From UBA922 sp035438805 (GTDB lineage Bacteria > Patescibacteriota > Patescibacteriia > Magasanikbacterales > UBA922), in NCBI GenBank assembly GCA_035438805.1, contig DAORJA010000008.1, positions 1 through 23,988 of the forward strand: a DNA stretch of 23,988 nucleotides, given 5' to 3'. The notes under the pieces are model-generated. The model searched no databases. It was not told where the DNA came from and saw only the letters and a program-made list of their open reading frames with translations. Positions 1 through 7,996 of the stretch are shown here, piece after piece; within the stretch, counting starts at the first letter, position 1; the number at the start of each line of letters is the position of its first letter. A program made the position numbers and the translations under genes.

Positions 1-205
1 TCATTTCACCCAAAGCCCCAGTCATACCGAGTATTGAGCCTACAATAAACAGAATTCCCAAACCTTTGTACATGAGACGAGTTCCCCCGCCGCCAAATTT
101 TGCCTCAGCCCAGTCACTGTAGCCAAAATTTTCAATAAACCACTGTGTCTTTGCTACCATGAAAGTACCTAGTACAATCACGAGAACTCCTAAAAAATAT
201 TTCAT
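1..205 (-). CDS. small membrane protein, partial (runs off the left edge)
   Basis: An ATG at 205 opens a frame that stays open to base 1, giving 68 residues with no stop in the window. The protein starts MKYFLGVLVIVLGTFMV, a hydrophobic helix, followed by a soluble stretch (residues about 20-45) containing a GGGG run. A second hydrophobic helix (LGILFIVGSILGMTGAL) follows, so it is probably a two-pass membrane protein. It lies 24 nt downstream of the sugar-dehydrogenase-like gene on the same strand and may share its transcript. I recognise no family and assign no function. Confidence 0.6.
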   Translation of the reverse strand, partial: MKYFLGVLVIVLGTFMVAKTQWFIENFGYSDWAEAKFGGGGTRLMYKGLGILFIVGSILGMTGALGEM

Positions 206-229
206 AATGCAAAGGCAAAATAAGAAGTA

Positions 230-1804
230 CTATTCAAACGTAATGGGTATTGAATACGTATAATCATTTTCAGGAAGTCCTGAAGGATTGTCTTTGATAA
301 AAGAAATCTTACCAGTTGGTGTCGTAGGACTATCGACCGATGAAACGGTCGCCGAAAATGGTACATAGTCTGTTGTCATCCAATCAGATTGAGCCTGTGC
401 AATGCCTTGTGCAACAATCGTACCAATATCGTCAGTTACAACCACCGGGAAACTTGCTTCAAAATACATAGTCCCCCTTGCTTTGCCAGTAAAAATGACC
501 GAAGGCTTCGACGTATCATAGGTATAAGGTAACTTAACACTATCAACAGTAATCAAATCATCTGCCTCAGCTGCTGGTGGAGTGTCTGTTGTTCGAGAAA
601 CTCTATAGATAACTCCTGCATGATCATCAGTAATATAGAGCGATCCATTCATAAATTTCAAATCTACCGGACGGCCCAATGCTTCATTTTTTTGAGTAAG
701 CCATCCCACCATAAATGGCTCTTCACCAATTACTTGCCCTGAATCATCAAGCATAATTCGTTCAATGGAATATCCTACAGGAACGCTTCGATTCCATGAC
801 CCATGATAAGCGACCAATAAATCATTCCAATACTGTTCAGGCCAAAAACTTTCTTCAGGTATAAACGCAAGTCCTAGTGGAGCAACATGAGCCGGAAGAT
901 CGTAATGACTTGCAATCGTAGTAGCACATGGATCCATGATATAGGTGTTTGTATCAAAATTAGTATCATGTATTCGGTTACCATAACATCCAGGCCATCC
1001 ATAATTTTTTCCTGCCTCTACAATATTCAATTCATCAGGAGGAGTATTATCGCCCAATAAATCACGCCCCATCTCAGTTGCCCATATTTTCCCATTCACT
1101 GGATCAGTTGCCATAAATACTGAATTGCGGAGACCGGTGGCATAAGGGCTCAGTTTCCATGCATCACCATTTTTCTCGAGTTTTTGAATTGATGCACGGA
1201 TGTCTGAATCTTCATTGCACACATTACACGAAGAGCCAATCGAGACGAGTATTTCCTGCTTCGGGCTATACGCGAGTGAACGAGTGTAATGAATCCCGCT
1301 ACTAGGGAGTTCGACCATCGTAGTAAGATCACTTGGAGTAAATGCTATGGGGTCATTGGTACCAGAAACATGTGCAATCTCGACTGAAGAAATTCGTTTT
1401 TCCTCAGCAATGTAGAGAAGATTAGGATTCTGTATATCAAATAATAATCCATGCGGATTTTCGAGACCAGTCACCACATCAATAGTCCGGGTCGCTTTTC
1501 CATTTTCCACTACAACGACTGAAATTTTTCCTTCTTTAGTGCGAGAGACCCACATATTTCCAAACCGATCAAAAGCAAGAACGCGAGCGCCAGCCAAATC
1601 ACGAGCAAACACTTCAACAGAAAATCCTTCAGGCAATTCAAGAGGATCGTCATCAATTTCCCCGCCGACCACATCAGTGATTGGATAGGGAGGATTACTG
1701 ATTGCAGGACCAATTCCTCGAAAATGCTTATAATAAAAAACACCGATAAAAATGCTAAGCCCAAGCGCCAAAACAATAGGGACAATAATAAGAATTTTTT
1801 TCAT
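230..1804 (-). CDS. membrane-anchored PQQ-type sugar/sorbosone dehydrogenase-like beta-propeller
   Basis: 524 residues. Residues about 4-26 form one transmembrane anchor (ILIIVPIVLALGLSIFIGVF), so the body is expected outside the membrane. Residues about 55-410 match the soluble glucose/sorbosone dehydrogenase propeller: LPEGFSVEVFA entry strand, GLENPHGLLF, a TRSLAYSP segment, a Cys-rich GSSCNVCNE loop, a TGLRNS/EMGRDLLGD segment, NYGWPGCYG, PAHVAPLGLAFIP and YHGSWNRS. The last ~110 residues (VDSVKLPYTYD onward) look like an extra beta-sandwich domain. The family oxidises sugars or aldehydes with PQQ, but no PQQ biosynthesis gene is visible here, so substrate and cofactor are unknown. It starts 5 nt after the hydrolase stop, which suggests a shared transcript. 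Confidence 0.82.
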   Translation of the reverse strand: MKKILIIVPIVLALGLSIFIGVFYYKHFRGIGPAISNPPYPITDVVGGEIDDDPLELPEGFSVEVFARDLAGARVLAFDRFGNMWVSRTKEGKISVVVVENGKATRTIDVVTGLENPHGLLFDIQNPNLLYIAEEKRISSVEIAHVSGTNDPIAFTPSDLTTMVELPSSGIHYTRSLAYSPKQEILVSIGSSCNVCNEDSDIRASIQKLEKNGDAWKLSPYATGLRNSVFMATDPVNGKIWATEMGRDLLGDNTPPDELNIVEAGKNYGWPGCYGNRIHDTNFDTNTYIMDPCATTIASHYDLPAHVAPLGLAFIPEESFWPEQYWNDLLVAYHGSWNRSVPVGYSIERIMLDDSGQVIGEEPFMVGWLTQKNEALGRPVDLKFMNGSLYITDDHAGVIYRVSRTTDTPPAAEADDLITVDSVKLPYTYDTSKPSVIFTGKARGTMYFEASFPVVVTDDIGTIVAQGIAQAQSDWMTTDYVPFSATVSSVDSPTTPTGKISFIKDNPSGLPENDYTYSIPITFE

Positions 1805-1809
1805 ATAGT

Positions 1810-2619
1810 CTACGTCTCAAAAATAAAGCGCCGAAGCATACGGCCAACAAAGAAACCGGTAGTGACACGCGCAGAAAAGTGCCCTCCTGTTTTTACCAGT
1901 CGACGTTTGCACGCAACTGAAGTAAGGAATCTTTCCACAGCATCATATGACACTATCATATCATCTTTTGCATGCATAATACATATTTTCTTTGGGTTAT
2001 ACTCTGTAATACGTGCAATAGGGTTGAAAAACTGAACATCAACTCCAAGCTGATTGAAATCACTATCTGAAAAACGATATGCCTCTCCAAATACATTATG
2101 TATATACTCACGCAAATCAGACAATGGCTCTCGTGGTCGGTATAATTCTTCTCTCCAATCAATAACTGGGGAGATTGCGATCACCTTATCCACTTCGGGA
2201 TGGAGGGATGCAAGTAGTGCCGCCGCGCCACCAAAGCTAGCTCCGATAATGGTCACATGTGTAATTTTAAGATGACCTGGTAAGCCTGTTGCTTTCTTCC
2301 GTGTTGGTATTAATATTCCATTTTTAATGGTCCGGACAACTTCAAGGATATCATCCGTAGGATCATGATCAAGAAATACCCCCGAGCTTTCCCACGTACC
2401 TTTGTATCGTGGATGGAATACCCAAAAACCGCGTTTTGACCAATACTCAAGTACATGTCTTTTCGATGGGACACTCGGTAAACCATCACATACCACAATT
2501 GCATGATCACTACCTCCTCTACGGGGAGGAAGAAATTCAGTAACAATATCAGTATTAATACGAAGACGCATGGGTTTCATAGTGTGATAGTTCATAGGAA
2601 ATATAAATTCTCTTCCCAT
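1810..2619 (-). CDS. alpha/beta hydrolase (S9/dienelactone-hydrolase-like)
   Basis: 269 residues with a complete alpha/beta-hydrolase triad: nucleophile Ser128 in the elbow GASFGG, acid around Asp219/Asp220 in HAKDDMIVS, and His247 in TGGHFSA. The N-terminal half has the usual strand pattern (HAIVVCDGLP, GFWVFHPRYKG). No signal peptide or membrane helix is seen, so it is predicted cytoplasmic. The ATG at 2619 is preceded by an AGGA element about 7 nt upstream, one of the clearer ribosome sites in this window, so I keep this start. Substrate is unknown; esterase or acyl-peptidase activity are both possible. The beta-propeller gene follows 5 nt later and the ABC permease lies 30 nt upstream. 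Confidence 0.8.
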   Translation of the reverse strand: MGREFIFPMNYHTMKPMRLRINTDIVTEFLPPRRGGSDHAIVVCDGLPSVPSKRHVLEYWSKRGFWVFHPRYKGTWESSGVFLDHDPTDDILEVVRTIKNGILIPTRKKATGLPGHLKITHVTIIGASFGGAAALLASLHPEVDKVIAISPVIDWREELYRPREPLSDLREYIHNVFGEAYRFSDSDFNQLGVDVQFFNPIARITEYNPKKICIMHAKDDMIVSYDAVERFLTSVACKRRLVKTGGHFSARVTTGFFVGRMLRRFIFET

Positions 2620-2649
2620 TGACTTTCCTGCTATTGGCTATGAACTAAT

Positions 2650-3414
2650 CTACGTTCGAAGTCTCCAACCAATAGAAAATAATCTCCACACCAATGTTCC
2701 AAAAACGAGTATGAGACCAATAATAACACACCAGCCAATAAGAGCACTTCCCTCTCTAATACCTACCATAGCATATCGAAGTCCATCCACAAAATAAAAA
2801 AACGGATTGAATTTCACAAAAATCTGGACTTTCTCTGGAAGCATGGTGATTGAATTGAACACTCCCCCAAGAAACGTGAGTGGTGTGATAATAAACACGC
2901 TCAATACTGAGAGCTGTTCAAAATTCTGAGCCCAGAGTGCAACAAGAAGTCCCAGAAGCGAGAAAATAATAGCAACAGCGATAGTATATAAGAGAAAAAG
3001 TCCGAGATGAGTAATGGTCGCTGCACTAAAAATAAGTGCAATCGCATACACACCAATTCCGACAATTACTCCACGTGCAACTCCACCAATTACATAGCCT
3101 GTAATCATTTCAAAATGAGACAATGGTGCTACTAATATTTCTTCAATATGTTTTGCAAATCTCTGGAAATACAATGACGATGATGTTTGTGCAAATGCTG
3201 AACCAATCAGATTAAGCATGAGAATACCAGGCAACACAAAATCAATATATGTTACTCCAGCAATGAGATCAATCCTACTCCCCACAACCACACCAAAAAT
3301 AAGGATATACAACAGCGCATTAATCCATGGGGAGAGAAGTGTCTGGATATACACTCGGAACGATCGCTGAATTTCTCGCTCAATAAACGTTTGAAGACCA
3401 ATAATATTCATCAT
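2650..3414 (-). CDS. ABC-2 type transporter permease
   Basis: 254 residues, almost wholly hydrophobic with about six transmembrane helices, including LLSPWINALLYILIFGVVV, YIDFVLPGILMLNLIGSAF, a central GGVARGVIVGIGVYAIALIF helix and a C-terminal GWCVIIGLILVFGTLVW helix. The FVLPGIL segment and the FNPFFYFVDGLRYAMVG motif near the end are typical of the ABC-2 (DrrB/NodJ-like) permease family. The gene starts 11 nt after the stop of the ATPase gene on the same strand, so the two form one exporter. Substrate is unknown; the family exports drugs, polysaccharide precursors or lipids. Confidence 0.88.
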   Translation of the reverse strand: MMNIIGLQTFIEREIQRSFRVYIQTLLSPWINALLYILIFGVVVGSRIDLIAGVTYIDFVLPGILMLNLIGSAFAQTSSSLYFQRFAKHIEEILVAPLSHFEMITGYVIGGVARGVIVGIGVYAIALIFSAATITHLGLFLLYTIAVAIIFSLLGLLVALWAQNFEQLSVLSVFIITPLTFLGGVFNSITMLPEKVQIFVKFNPFFYFVDGLRYAMVGIREGSALIGWCVIIGLILVFGTLVWRLFSIGWRLRT

Positions 3415-3425
3415 AAAAAAAGAAG

Positions 3426-4148
3426 TTATTTTTTCTTTGCAGTAAGCGAAAGAAACTTCGCTTCAAGAGTACTGCCATCTTTAGTAAAGTCAGACTTAGG
3501 CGCATCAGCAATAATTTTTCCACCATCAATAATAGCAATTCGCTGACAGAGCTCTTCCACTTCCTCAAGATAATGCGAGGTAAACATAATTGTTTTTCCA
3601 GCCGCATTTATTTTTTTCAAATATTCCCAAAGTTCAAGCCGGAGTTCGACATCGACTCCTGCAGTAGGTTCATCAAGAATAAGGAGCTTAGGATCATGAA
3701 TCATGGCACGAGCAAGAAGTACTCGACGCTTCAGCCCACCTGATAATTGCATAAACTTCTTATCTTTATGCGGTTCCAAATCAAGAATCTTAAAAAGTTC
3801 CTTAATCCGATTTTTTCGCTGCTCTTTCGGCATACCATAATATCCGCCCACATACCACAATATTTTTTCTGCAGGGGCAAAAATATCCATATTGAATTCT
3901 TGAGGAGCAAGTCCTACAAGCATTCGTGCTTCGCGATAATCACGCTCAACATCTTTTCCAAATACCTTAATATTTCCAGAAGTAATACGGCCGATACCCG
4001 TAATACAGCTAATCGTAGTGGTTTTACCTGCTCCATTCCTTCCCAAAAAACCAAAGAACTCACCTGATTCAACAGTGAGGGAAAGATCATCAACAGCAGT
4101 CGCCCCTTCGTATTTCTTGGTGAAATGCGTTATTTCAAGTGCATGCAT
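3426..4148 (-). CDS. ABC transporter ATP-binding protein
   Basis: 240 residues with all expected nucleotide-binding motifs in order: Walker A GRNGAGKTT (36-44), Q-loop APQEF (Gln83), signature LSGGLKRR (135-142), Walker B LLILDE with the catalytic Glu (155-160), D-loop, and H-loop His192 in FTSHYLEE. The C-terminal ~35 residues (IIADAPKSDFTKDGSTLEAKFL) match the tail usual in DrrA/CcmA-type exporter ATPases. It is cytoplasmic and powers the ABC-2 permease encoded 11 nt downstream. The start at 4148 gives an N-terminus (MHALEITHFTKKY) of normal length for the family. Confidence 0.93.
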   Translation of the reverse strand: MHALEITHFTKKYEGATAVDDLSLTVESGEFFGFLGRNGAGKTTTISCITGIGRITSGNIKVFGKDVERDYREARMLVGLAPQEFNMDIFAPAEKILWYVGGYYGMPKEQRKNRIKELFKILDLEPHKDKKFMQLSGGLKRRVLLARAMIHDPKLLILDEPTAGVDVELRLELWEYLKKINAAGKTIMFTSHYLEEVEELCQRIAIIDGGKIIADAPKSDFTKDGSTLEAKFLSLTAKKK

Positions 4149-4228
4149 ACAATAGAGTCAAAAAGATAAATAAGACCTGAACAATACATCTAACTATATC
4201 ACCAACAGGGTTGCGTATCAAACCAAAA

Positions 4229-4245
4229 AACTATAAAAAATAGTT
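4229..4245 (-). terminator. weak intrinsic terminator after the C26 hydrolase gene
   Basis: On the minus strand AACTAT-TTTTT-ATAGTT is followed by TTTTTT. The stem is only six A/U-rich pairs and overlaps the stop codon of the hydrolase gene, so termination may be inefficient. Confidence 0.4.
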
Positions 4246-4963
4246 ACATGTTAACCATTGCTCGAATCAATTTTTGTGATGTTTCATCTACACGATACGA
4301 TTTCTCTGGGTGCCATTGCACTCCATATATAGGGTAGGATTCGTGCTCAAGTGCTTCGACAATTCCATCAGAACTTTTTGCAGAAATCTTAAGACCTGTA
4401 CCTAACTTCTTAACGCTCTGATTATGAAAAGAATTTACCATAATTTCAGAAGTTTCAGGAAAGATGCGTGACAAAAATGAACCAGATTCAATAATTACCG
4501 TATGCAAAAGTTTCTCAATATCTTCTTTAGGTTGACGATGTCCAAAAGTTCCTTCTACATCATGATGTAAATTCTGGTGCAGTGATCCTCCAAAAAATAC
4601 ATTAATCACTTGGAGTCCTCGACAAATACCAAACACTGGTTTTTTCTCTGCAATTGCTGCTTCAAGTAATCCAAATTCAATATCGTCACGACATGAATAT
4701 GTCTGCACCGTATCATACCGAACTTCTTCACCATATCGAGTAGTGTCTACATCATGCCCTCCGGTAAGAACTACCATATCAACCATAGCAACCATGCTAT
4801 GAAGCTCTTCTTTAGAAAATTTGAGTGCAGGAACTACTACAGGCAATACACCCTCGGCATGAAAGGGAAACACTTTGTAATCCTGTACAATAACCGAAGG
4901 AAGACCGAATACTTTCTCAGGTTCTGATTCATTATGATGTGAAGTAAGCAAAATTTTTTTCAT
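4244..4963 (-). CDS. gamma-glutamyl-gamma-aminobutyrate hydrolase family protein (class I glutamine amidotransferase fold, peptidase C26)
   Basis: 239 residues from the ATG at 4963. The triad is visible: nucleophile Cys114 in VFGICRGLQVINV, and His218 plus Glu220 in GVQWHPEKS. The LTGGHDVDTTRYGE segment (67-80) and FHNQSVKKLG (179-188) are typical of the C26 family, which hydrolyses gamma-glutamyl bonds. The frame is open up to 5050, but that longer start lies inside the stem of the terminator of the upstream gene and would add 29 hydrophobic residues not found in the family, so I reject it. No glutamine-using partner domain is attached. The true gamma-glutamyl substrate is unknown. Confidence 0.85.
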   Translation of the reverse strand: MKKILLTSHHNESEPEKVFGLPSVIVQDYKVFPFHAEGVLPVVVPALKFSKEELHSMVAMVDMVVLTGGHDVDTTRYGEEVRYDTVQTYSCRDDIEFGLLEAAIAEKKPVFGICRGLQVINVFFGGSLHQNLHHDVEGTFGHRQPKEDIEKLLHTVIIESGSFLSRIFPETSEIMVNSFHNQSVKKLGTGLKISAKSSDGIVEALEHESYPIYGVQWHPEKSYRVDETSQKLIRAMVNM

Positions 4964-5042
4964 AACCCATAGAAACAAAAAGCGGCTCACATAGCCACAA
5001 ACTCGAGTAAGAATACCAATAAAAACAGTATTCGTCAATATT

Positions 5043-5069
5043 AAAAACATTCCTTTGAGGGATGTTTTT
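5043..5069 (-). terminator. intrinsic terminator (bidirectional hairpin)
   Basis: A 12-pair stem AAAAACATTCCT / AGGGATGTTTTT (one G-U) with a TTG loop and T-runs on both sides. On the minus strand it lies 14 nt after the stop of the membrane-anchored hypothetical gene. It also argues against the longer start of the next gene, which would begin inside this stem. Confidence 0.8.
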
Positions 5070-5083
5070 ACATAAAATTATCC

Positions 5084-5698
5084 TCATTCAGTTGCTACTG
5101 GAAACGTACCACACTTTTCACGGGTTCGATTAATCACTGTAAACATTTCATCAATTACAGGCTCCACTGCTCGAACTTCCTGTCCATCACTCAAAGTTAG
5201 ATATACATCAAGCGCATGTGTCTGTGTTGCCATGCGCACGTCACAACTTTCAAATAATCGAACTGCCTGGATCCATGCGACAAAACGATCCCCCGGTTCA
5301 TACGCTCTTTCCATTTCTCCTGCTTCAAGCACGCGTAATTTTTTAACCCTAATACCACCATCTTCATCCTTATTCCCCTCGACAAGTGCACGCTTATTAT
5401 TAAATGGCATATCAAATGTAACACTCATTGCCATACACATAATTGAGTGACATATGCTCCACTCATCGAGGTGAAGTGAGCTGGTTACAGTCACACCATT
5501 TTCTTTATATATAAAACTTCCCGTACTCTGCCCCTGATCTACGGGAGGAAAAATGAGTGTCCCCACTTCTACAAAATCAGTTGGCTCAGAAACTACAATA
5601 TCAAGTGGCATTACCTCTTCTGGGCGACCGGACAACAAATACCACGATCCAATGCCCAACATACCAATAGCGATAAGAAGTAGTATTTTATTCATCAT
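5084..5698 (-). CDS. membrane-anchored hypothetical protein with conserved-looking Cys residues
   Basis: 204 residues. One N-terminal transmembrane segment (ILLLIAIGMLGIGSWYLL, residues about 5-22) is followed by a soluble domain expected outside the membrane. Cysteines occur in WSICHSIMC, FESCDVR and REKCGTF, which could form two disulfides in an exported protein. No catalytic motif is recognised. The second Met (MNKILL) is an equally possible start. The gene stands alone between two hairpin or intergenic regions and ends at a strong terminator, so it is probably monocistronic. Function unknown. Confidence 0.65.
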   Translation of the reverse strand: MMNKILLLIAIGMLGIGSWYLLSGRPEEVMPLDIVVSEPTDFVEVGTLIFPPVDQGQSTGSFIYKENGVTVTSSLHLDEWSICHSIMCMAMSVTFDMPFNNKRALVEGNKDEDGGIRVKKLRVLEAGEMERAYEPGDRFVAWIQAVRLFESCDVRMATQTHALDVYLTLSDGQEVRAVEPVIDEMFTVINRTREKCGTFPVATE

Positions 5699-5753
5699 AA
5701 AAAATAAATAAGAGTCTACCTAACGTATACGTATATAGACAAAAAAAGTAACA

Positions 5754-6296
5754 TTATCGGACAAAACATTTTCTGCACAAAGGTTCGTAAGTAAATGTTC
5801 CATCATCAGGAATGACCGGTGGCATCCCGCCCATCAAAGGTTTACCTGCAGTGTAAATCTGAGTATAAATAGCAGTGAAATTTTTACACTCGTTGCATAC
5901 TGCTCGTTTGTATTTCACCTCCCGCGGACCAAGTTCAAATAATTTTTTTGTCATTTCAAACAATTCACCTCGGTAATCAGTATCAAGCCCAGACACAATA
6001 ACTTCAGTCCCCCGTGACAATAAGTCACCGATATAGTGTGCTTCACTAGGCTCAAACATGTGAATCTCATCAATTCCTACAACCGATAATTCTTGGTTTA
6101 CAATTTCTTGAAGAGACATTATTTTCTTTGCCTCTATAAATAACCCGCTTCGAGACTCAATACCAGTATCACGTACATTCCGTACAGGTTGGTATAATGC
6201 AAATTTCGACGTGGTATATCGTAATGGAGAAAAATAGCTGATGAGATCAAACGATTTTCCACTTTTCATCGGACCAAGAATAAGAGTCAAATGCAT
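5754..6296 (-). CDS. tdk: thymidine kinase (TK1 family)
   Basis: 180 residues from the ATG at 6296. Expected TK1 features in order: P-loop GPMKSGKS (8-15), the VVGIDEIHMF segment carrying the catalytic-base Glu (72-81), the lid-side motif SGLDTDYRGELF (102-113), and two zinc-type pairs CNEC (134-137) and CRKC (174-177). It phosphorylates thymidine to dTMP, fitting a salvage-dependent organism. The frame is open to 6380, but the extra 28 residues overlap a better small gene in another frame (6301-6453) and precede the P-loop without any family counterpart, so 6296 is preferred. It starts 4 nt after that small gene's stop, suggesting coupled translation. Confidence 0.9.
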   Translation of the reverse strand: MHLTLILGPMKSGKSFDLISYFSPLRYTTSKFALYQPVRNVRDTGIESRSGLFIEAKKIMSLQEIVNQELSVVGIDEIHMFEPSEAHYIGDLLSRGTEVIVSGLDTDYRGELFEMTKKLFELGPREVKYKRAVCNECKNFTAIYTQIYTAGKPLMGGMPPVIPDDGTFTYEPLCRKCFVR

Positions 6297-6300
6297 ACAA

Positions 6301-6453
6301 CTATTGCACACTTGTTGAAGATGTTGATGCATTCTTTGCATTTTCTTCATCAACAAAAGAAGTAATGTTGTTTTTTGCATAATTTACCAAAAGAACAACA
6401 AAAAGTACCATAAAGATGAGAAAACCCAGACCAATCTTATTTTGAAGTTTCAT
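6301..6453 (-). CDS. small single-pass membrane protein, 50 aa
   Basis: An ATG at 6453 opens 50 codons ending in TAG at 6301-6303. The protein begins MKLQNKIGLGFLIFMVLFVV: a short basic N-terminus, a hydrophobic helix (residues about 7-23), then a polar Asn/Ser/Thr-rich tail. The stop lies 4 nt before the thymidine kinase ATG on the same strand, so the two are probably co-transcribed. The basic-hydrophobic-polar layout is that of a real small membrane protein, but I recognise no family and give no function. Confidence 0.5.
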   Translation of the reverse strand: MKLQNKIGLGFLIFMVLFVVLLVNYAKNNITSFVDEENAKNASTSSTSVQ

Positions 6454-6551
6454 AAAAATACGATAATTAAGTTACGTCCACAACTATAACATAGCAGTTA
6501 ATTTTCGCCTAGAAACAACAATCCGCCAAAAAGAGACGAGGCCGACGATAT

Positions 6552-6580
6552 AAAAAAAGCCCCTGTAAGGGACCGTTTTT
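6552..6580 (-). terminator. intrinsic terminator
   Basis: On the minus strand GTCCCT-TAC-AGGGGC (one G-U pair) is flanked by A and T runs and followed by TTTTTTT, 10 nt after the small gene ending at 6590. The mismatch on the plus strand becomes G-U on the minus strand, supporting leftward use. Confidence 0.65.
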
Positions 6581-6589
6581 ATTCTTGTG

Positions 6590-6781
6590 CTATTCAGCTT
6601 TTGTTGTCTCTTCAGTTTTCTTGTCACCTTCTACAAAAGCTTTCTTTTCCTCGGTTTCGATGATATGTGTCATATGCGTAGATATGATATCTGTCGTTCC
6701 AAGGGATAATCGATATACCCGTAGATTGTACAGCTGAATAAGGTCTATATTGACCGTACTCTCTTTAGTACATAATGTCAA
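6590..6781 (-). CDS. small hypothetical protein, 63 aa (TTG start)
   Basis: 63 codons starting at TTG 6781, six nt after and in the same frame as the lipoprotein stop. The first half is mixed (IDLIQLYNLRVYRLSLGTTD). The second half is a charged tail rich in Glu, Lys and Thr (IETEEKKAFVEG onward), which looks like translated protein, and a terminator follows at the expected distance. The start is uncertain: an internal ATG would leave only 27 residues. It could also have been the 3' part of the lipoprotein gene before the TAG at 6788-6790. Function unknown. Confidence 0.35.
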   Translation of the reverse strand: MTLCTKESTVNIDLIQLYNLRVYRLSLGTTDIISTHMTHIIETEEKKAFVEGDKKTEETTKAE

Positions 6782-6787
6782 ATGTGT

Positions 6788-7135
6788 CTACTCAATTTTT
6801 GCAGAAACACAAACGTGTTGGTGACACATGGAGACATACTCATGAATGGATGGTGGTATATTACAATCATAGTCCACACCTTCACTGAGGCTAATGTGTG
6901 CTCTATTATATTCATCAATTACTGATTGCGCTGTACGCACATGAATAGAATGAATACTCCCGCACGGATCGTACAATTCATTAGTAAGTCGGCAGTCAGT
7001 ATTTTCATTGCAAACACCTGGAATAGGAGATGGGACAAATTCGCCGTATGTTATTTCTTCGACAATTTTTCCGCATCCAGAAAACATAATAACGCTTAAT
7101 AAAATCATTACGAAAAATACAGCACGTCGGTGCAT
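6788..7135 (-). CDS. small lipoprotein, hypothetical
   Basis: 115 residues from the ATG at 7135. The N-terminus MHRRAVFFVMILLSVIMFSG-Cys is a lipoprotein signal: basic start, hydrophobic core, then a lipobox-like FSGC. The mature part has six further cysteines (VCNENTDCR, DPCGS, YDCN, SMCHQHVC), suggesting a disulfide-rich exported domain. The frame is open to 7342, but that extension overlaps the VOC gene in another frame and has no signal peptide, so I reject it. The start is 16 nt after the VOC gene stop. Function unknown. Confidence 0.65.
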   Translation of the reverse strand: MHRRAVFFVMILLSVIMFSGCGKIVEEITYGEFVPSPIPGVCNENTDCRLTNELYDPCGSIHSIHVRTAQSVIDEYNRAHISLSEGVDYDCNIPPSIHEYVSMCHQHVCVSAKIE

Positions 7136-7151
7136 AGAGGTATGATAACTT

Positions 7152-7565
7152 TTATATAGTCGCTTCAGCCAAAGCTTTTTCATCACCATAAAACACTTCC
7201 CACACATGATGATACAGATCTTCAAAGTCACGACTGTACATCCACCCATGATCTTGCGGAGGCATAGGTTCAGTTGCCCCTGCTGCAAGTGCTTTCTCGA
7301 GGAGCGCATCCACTTCTTCTCTACTTCCAACAGATAGTGCATTCAAAACTTCAACTTGCTTTGAGGCATCGATAATTTCTTTTTTAGTGAAATCCTTAAA
7401 TCTATGTTCTACCAAGAGCATAGCAAATATATTCTCACTAATAATCATACATGTCGCGTTCTCGTCCGTGAATTGAGGATTAAAGGTAAATCCAAGTTTG
7501 GTAAAAAATTCAATTGATTTCTGAAGATCCTTCACAGACAAATTTACGAAAATTTGTTTTACCAT
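7152..7565 (-). CDS. VOC family protein (glyoxalase/bleomycin-resistance fold)
   Basis: 137 residues. The N-terminal strand-helix unit IFVNLSVKDLQKSIEFFTKLGFTFNPQF and the closing DHGWMYSRDFEDLYHHVWEVFYGD are characteristic of VOC proteins, which build a metal site from paired beta-alpha-beta-beta-beta units. His and Glu residues near the C-terminus (HHVWEVF) could be metal ligands. No substrate can be inferred. It is cytoplasmic, and starts 12 nt after the DoxX-like gene stop, so it is probably co-transcribed with it and with the lipoprotein downstream. Confidence 0.85.
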   Translation of the reverse strand: MVKQIFVNLSVKDLQKSIEFFTKLGFTFNPQFTDENATCMIISENIFAMLLVEHRFKDFTKKEIIDASKQVEVLNALSVGSREEVDALLEKALAAGATEPMPPQDHGWMYSRDFEDLYHHVWEVFYGDEKALAEATI

Positions 7566-7577
7566 ACAAATAAAAAA

Positions 7578-7976
7578 TTAAGAATTAAGCTTTTTATTTG
7601 CAAATATTGCTTTATACTTATCCCAGTACACATATCCAAGGTACGCAGTCAAAACGTTTACAACAATACCGCTTGCAAGGTACTCAGGCGCTACATTCAA
7701 ATCAAACACAATAACTCCTACACAAATTGGCGCCAAGAAAAGCAATGCAAGAGCTGGAAGAAAACCGACGATAAGCATAAGTCCAGCCACAATTTCAGTT
7801 GTTTTAATCATCTGAAATATTCCCATATTCCACAAATGAGTCATTGTTGGAACCATAGGTGCAGGAATATTTTTCATTTCAGACCCTGCCATAAATCCAC
7901 TCACTCCGCTAAACAAAATAAACAACCCCAACAAAATTCTGACAGTGACAGCTAATTTGCGATTTCGAAAATTCAT
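7578..7976 (-). CDS. DoxX-like four-helix membrane protein
   Basis: 132 residues with four predicted transmembrane helices: VTVRILLGLFILFSGVSGFM, IFQMIKTTEIVAGLMLIVGF, LALLFLAPICVGVIVFDLNV and VVNVLTAYLGYVYW. The pattern LGLFILFSGVSGF followed by a K/E-containing second helix (KTTEIVAGLML) is that of DoxX/DoxD-like proteins. The role of the family is poorly defined (redox or stress links in other bacteria). It lies between the GDSL gene (gap 20 nt) and the VOC gene (12 nt), all on one strand. A second DoxX-type gene lies at 23430-23876. Confidence 0.75.
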   Translation of the reverse strand: MNFRNRKLAVTVRILLGLFILFSGVSGFMAGSEMKNIPAPMVPTMTHLWNMGIFQMIKTTEIVAGLMLIVGFLPALALLFLAPICVGVIVFDLNVAPEYLASGIVVNVLTAYLGYVYWDKYKAIFANKKLNS

Positions 7977-7996
7977 AGACTAAATTATATTATTAA

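Noticed and set aside
4964..5050. Longer start for the C26 hydrolase
   Set aside because: The ATG lies inside a terminator stem and the added residues have no family counterpart.
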